Positions 62,190-64,000 of a stretch of DNA of 64,000 nt are shown here, one piece after another (position 1 is the first letter of the stretch; each line of letters begins with the position of its first letter). Below the pieces are notes generated by a model, which saw only the letters and a list, made by a program, of their open reading frames with translations, was not told where the DNA came from and did not search any database. The translations under genes were made by a program, and so were the position numbers. Source of the DNA: PALSA-1296 sp038210275 (GTDB taxonomy: Bacteria; Bacteroidota; Ignavibacteria; Palsa-1295); the NCBI GenBank assembly GCA_038210275.1, contig JBBQWV010000001.1, forward strand, positions 233,061 through 297,060. The letters are read 5' to 3'.

Positions 62190-63908
62190 ATGTCTGACAT
62201 CTTCATCTCCTATTCATCCAAAGACCGCGAGAAAGCGGAGCAGCTCACCGAGCTTCTCGCTTCGGCAGGCTTATCGGTGTGGATCGATCAATCGGGAATC
62301 GAGGCGGCCACAAGCTGGTCGAAGGAAATTGTGCAGGCAATAGATTCCTGCAAAGCATTTGTCGTGTTGCTCTCGGAAAATTCGATAGGATCAGTGAATG
62401 TCATCCGAGAAGTTTCTCTTGCCTCAGAACAGAAAAAGAAAATTCTTCCTTTAGATTTAGAGCCTGTTGCACTAAGTGAAGACCTCCGCTATCATCTCGT
62501 CGGCATCCAACGCACACCGATGACGAACATCGATTCTATCGTCCGCGCACTTGGCAAGCTTGGCTTGGAGGCAACGCAAGCTCCGACGATGAAGCTTGTA
62601 AAGGAGACAGACGGCAGAAAGAGTTTGATGATCCTTCCATTCGAAGATCTTTCGCCGACCGGGGATAATGAATGGTTCGCGAATGGCATTGCCGCCGAAC
62701 TCATTTCAGCGCTATCAAATATAAAAGCTCTCCGCGTGATCGACCAGCAGACAACTAAAGAATTTAAATCATACAAGGGACATCTTACCGTTTATGCAAA
62801 GGAGATGTCTGTCAGATATTTCATTCAGGGTTCAGTTCGGAAGTTTGGCGATCAGATCAAGATAACTTCGGCACTCCTCGATATCGAAACAGGCGATCAT
62901 CTGTGGCAGGATTCACTGAAAGGTACGATGGAAGATATTTTTGAAATTCAGGAGACCGTTGCAAAGAAAGTAGTGGATGGTCTTGCCATTATTCTGACGA
63001 AGGATGAAGTGAGGAAGCTTGATAAGAAACCGACAGAGAATGCCGAGGCTTATGAGTTGTACTTGAAAGGCTCTGAGTATTTCGCCCGGAATACGAGGAG
63101 CGATTACGAGAGGGCGCTCTTGCTCTATGAAGAAGCTGTCCGTCTCGATCCGGCATTTGCCGAGGCGTATGTAAGCATTGTCAATATCACTCAGGCAATA
63201 TATCGCCTCTATGACCGCAACTCCACTCTTCTGGACCGCGCAACAGAAGCAGCCGCAAAGATCCGAAAACTCGAAGGCGAATCGGCGCAGTATTTTCGGG
63301 CGATGAGCCTTATCACCCTTCGGCGCGGCGATGCCGAAGGCGCACTCACGCTTGCACGACGATCTATCGAGATCGACTCGGAATATGCGCTGGGTTATGA
63401 TGCGCTGGGTTTTGCCTACCATACACTTGGGAACAAAGAGGAGGCAGTGAATGCAAGGGAGGAATTGGTCCGTCTGAGGGAGAATGACAGGATGGCTCAT
63501 TTTAATTTCCTCGCCACCCTTCACGAGCTTGGGGATAATGCACGATTGCTCTCGGCAGCAGAACGCGCGATACTGATCTTTGCGCGTTATACACGACTCA
63601 ATCCGGACGATTACTATACTCGAGCCCAATTTGGAAATATTCTTTCGATCTCAGGAAAGAGATCCGATGCTCTTTACGCAGCCGATGAACTATCTGCTGT
63701 CGAATCGCTGGAGGGTGGAGCTCTTTACAATCTTGCATGCCTTTATCTTCATTGCAATGCGCCCATTCGCGGCATGGAGCATCTTCGCCGCGCCGTTCAG
63801 AAAGGATTTCGGGATATTGATGAATTCCGCCGCGATCCCGATCTCGATCCCCTGCGCGGAACGCCGGAGTTTGAGGAATTGATGAAAGAATTGGACGAGG
63901 GAAAGTGA
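62190..63908 (+). CDS. TIR - TolB-like - TPR protein, copy 2
   Basis: The same architecture as the protein at 46559: TIR domain (residues 1-115, with E74 in VIREVSLASE), TolB-N/FlgO-like part (about 143-265, KSLMILPFEDLSPTGDNEWF) and TPR repeats to the end (ALLLYEEAVRLDPAFAEAYVS, LGYDALGFAYHTLG). The start is ATG 62190; the frame is open three codons upstream. The two proteins agree closely in the TIR and TolB-like parts and at the very C-terminus (FRRDPDLDPLRGT, FEELMKEL) and differ more in the TPR part, which suggests different partners. No signal peptide. Confidence 0.9.
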   Translation: MSDIFISYSSKDREKAEQLTELLASAGLSVWIDQSGIEAATSWSKEIVQAIDSCKAFVVLLSENSIGSVNVIREVSLASEQKKKILPLDLEPVALSEDLRYHLVGIQRTPMTNIDSIVRALGKLGLEATQAPTMKLVKETDGRKSLMILPFEDLSPTGDNEWFANGIAAELISALSNIKALRVIDQQTTKEFKSYKGHLTVYAKEMSVRYFIQGSVRKFGDQIKITSALLDIETGDHLWQDSLKGTMEDIFEIQETVAKKVVDGLAIILTKDEVRKLDKKPTENAEAYELYLKGSEYFARNTRSDYERALLLYEEAVRLDPAFAEAYVSIVNITQAIYRLYDRNSTLLDRATEAAAKIRKLEGESAQYFRAMSLITLRRGDAEGALTLARRSIEIDSEYALGYDALGFAYHTLGNKEEAVNAREELVRLRENDRMAHFNFLATLHELGDNARLLSAAERAILIFARYTRLNPDDYYTRAQFGNILSISGKRSDALYAADELSAVESLEGGALYNLACLYLHCNAPIRGMEHLRRAVQKGFRDIDEFRRDPDLDPLRGTPEFEELMKELDEGK

Positions 63909-63940
63909 ATTATTCTCCCATCTTTTTGATTTTCTACAAT

Positions 63941-64000
63941 ATGCCGAAACACACATCTATATTACTTCGCATTTTTCTCACATTCACTTTTTGCGTATTG
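63941..64000 (+). CDS. Start of a secreted protein gene (truncated by window)
   Basis: ATG 63941 opens a frame to the right edge that encodes 20 residues, MPKHTSILLRI then FLTFTFCVL, which look like a signal peptide: basic start, then a hydrophobic core. The rest lies outside the window, so the product cannot be named. Confidence 0.5.
   Translation, partial: MPKHTSILLRIFLTFTFCVL

Noticed and set aside
62913..63629. Long minus-strand frame of 238 codons within the second TIR gene
   Set aside because: It lies opposite a clear TPR region, has no recognisable domain, and its counterpart in the first TIR gene is broken up.

Overview
The window looks like chromosomal DNA of a T9SS-carrying member of the Bacteroidota/Chlorobiota (FCB) group. 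An Ignavibacteria- or Kapabacteria-like lineage is my best guess, but no rRNA or other marker here proves it. The grounds are many secreted proteins ending in a type IX secretion (Por) sorting domain, promoters of the Bacteroidetes TAnnTTTG type very close to start codons, few Shine-Dalgarno sequences, and moderate GC. Coding density is high and genes lie on both strands in short operons. I found no tRNA, rRNA, CRISPR array, intact insertion sequence or prophage.

Layout. 0-14 kb: end of a propeller/T9SS protein, FmdB zinc ribbon, methyltransferase, an Omp28-like T9SS protein, an NtrC-type regulator, psd-pssA (phosphatidylethanolamine synthesis), a HicBA toxin-antitoxin pair, purC, rlmD, dnaX and a RecA-like protein without a P-loop. 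14-29 kb: large surface proteins (repeat propeller, beta-barrel, M4 metalloprotease, OmpA-like), dxr, rseP and mltG. 29-41 kb: desaturase, a GIY-YIG gene inside paired repeats, pgsA-pgpA (phosphatidylglycerol synthesis), cinA, an S9 peptidase, a CADD-type pABA enzyme, an Old Yellow Enzyme fused to a fibronectin III domain, and TspO. 41-46 kb: two very long T9SS/choice-of-anchor proteins in an operon. 46-64 kb: an accessory region with two paralogous TIR-TolB-like-TPR proteins about 15 kb apart, a type IIG-like restriction-modification protein, dinD, a 3' remnant of a second restriction-modification gene and about 1 kb of gene-free repeat-rich DNA. Among them are housekeeping genes (lipoyl/octanoyl transferase, aminotransferase, prolyl oligopeptidase, purT).

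The most striking feature is the abundance of palindromic repeats. One family has termini like TGTCATTGCGAG...CTCGCAATGACA with two variable hairpins. It occurs at least eight times between genes or in gene ends, and once in frame inside the restriction-modification gene. A second element of exactly 57 bp sits in frame inside both dnaX and the restriction-modification gene. It is read in the same frame in both and encodes nearly the same 19-residue peptide, much like the Rickettsia palindromic elements. A GIY-YIG nuclease gene lies between two inverted copies of a related repeat and may be linked to its spread.

Functionally the window combines membrane lipid synthesis (psd, pssA, pgsA, pgpA, desaturase), cell-envelope work (rseP, mltG, OmpA-like, barrels), T9SS secretion cargo, nucleotide and cofactor synthesis (purC, purT, dxr, CADD, lipoyl), and a probable defence/stress cluster (TIR proteins, restriction-modification, DinD, HicBA).
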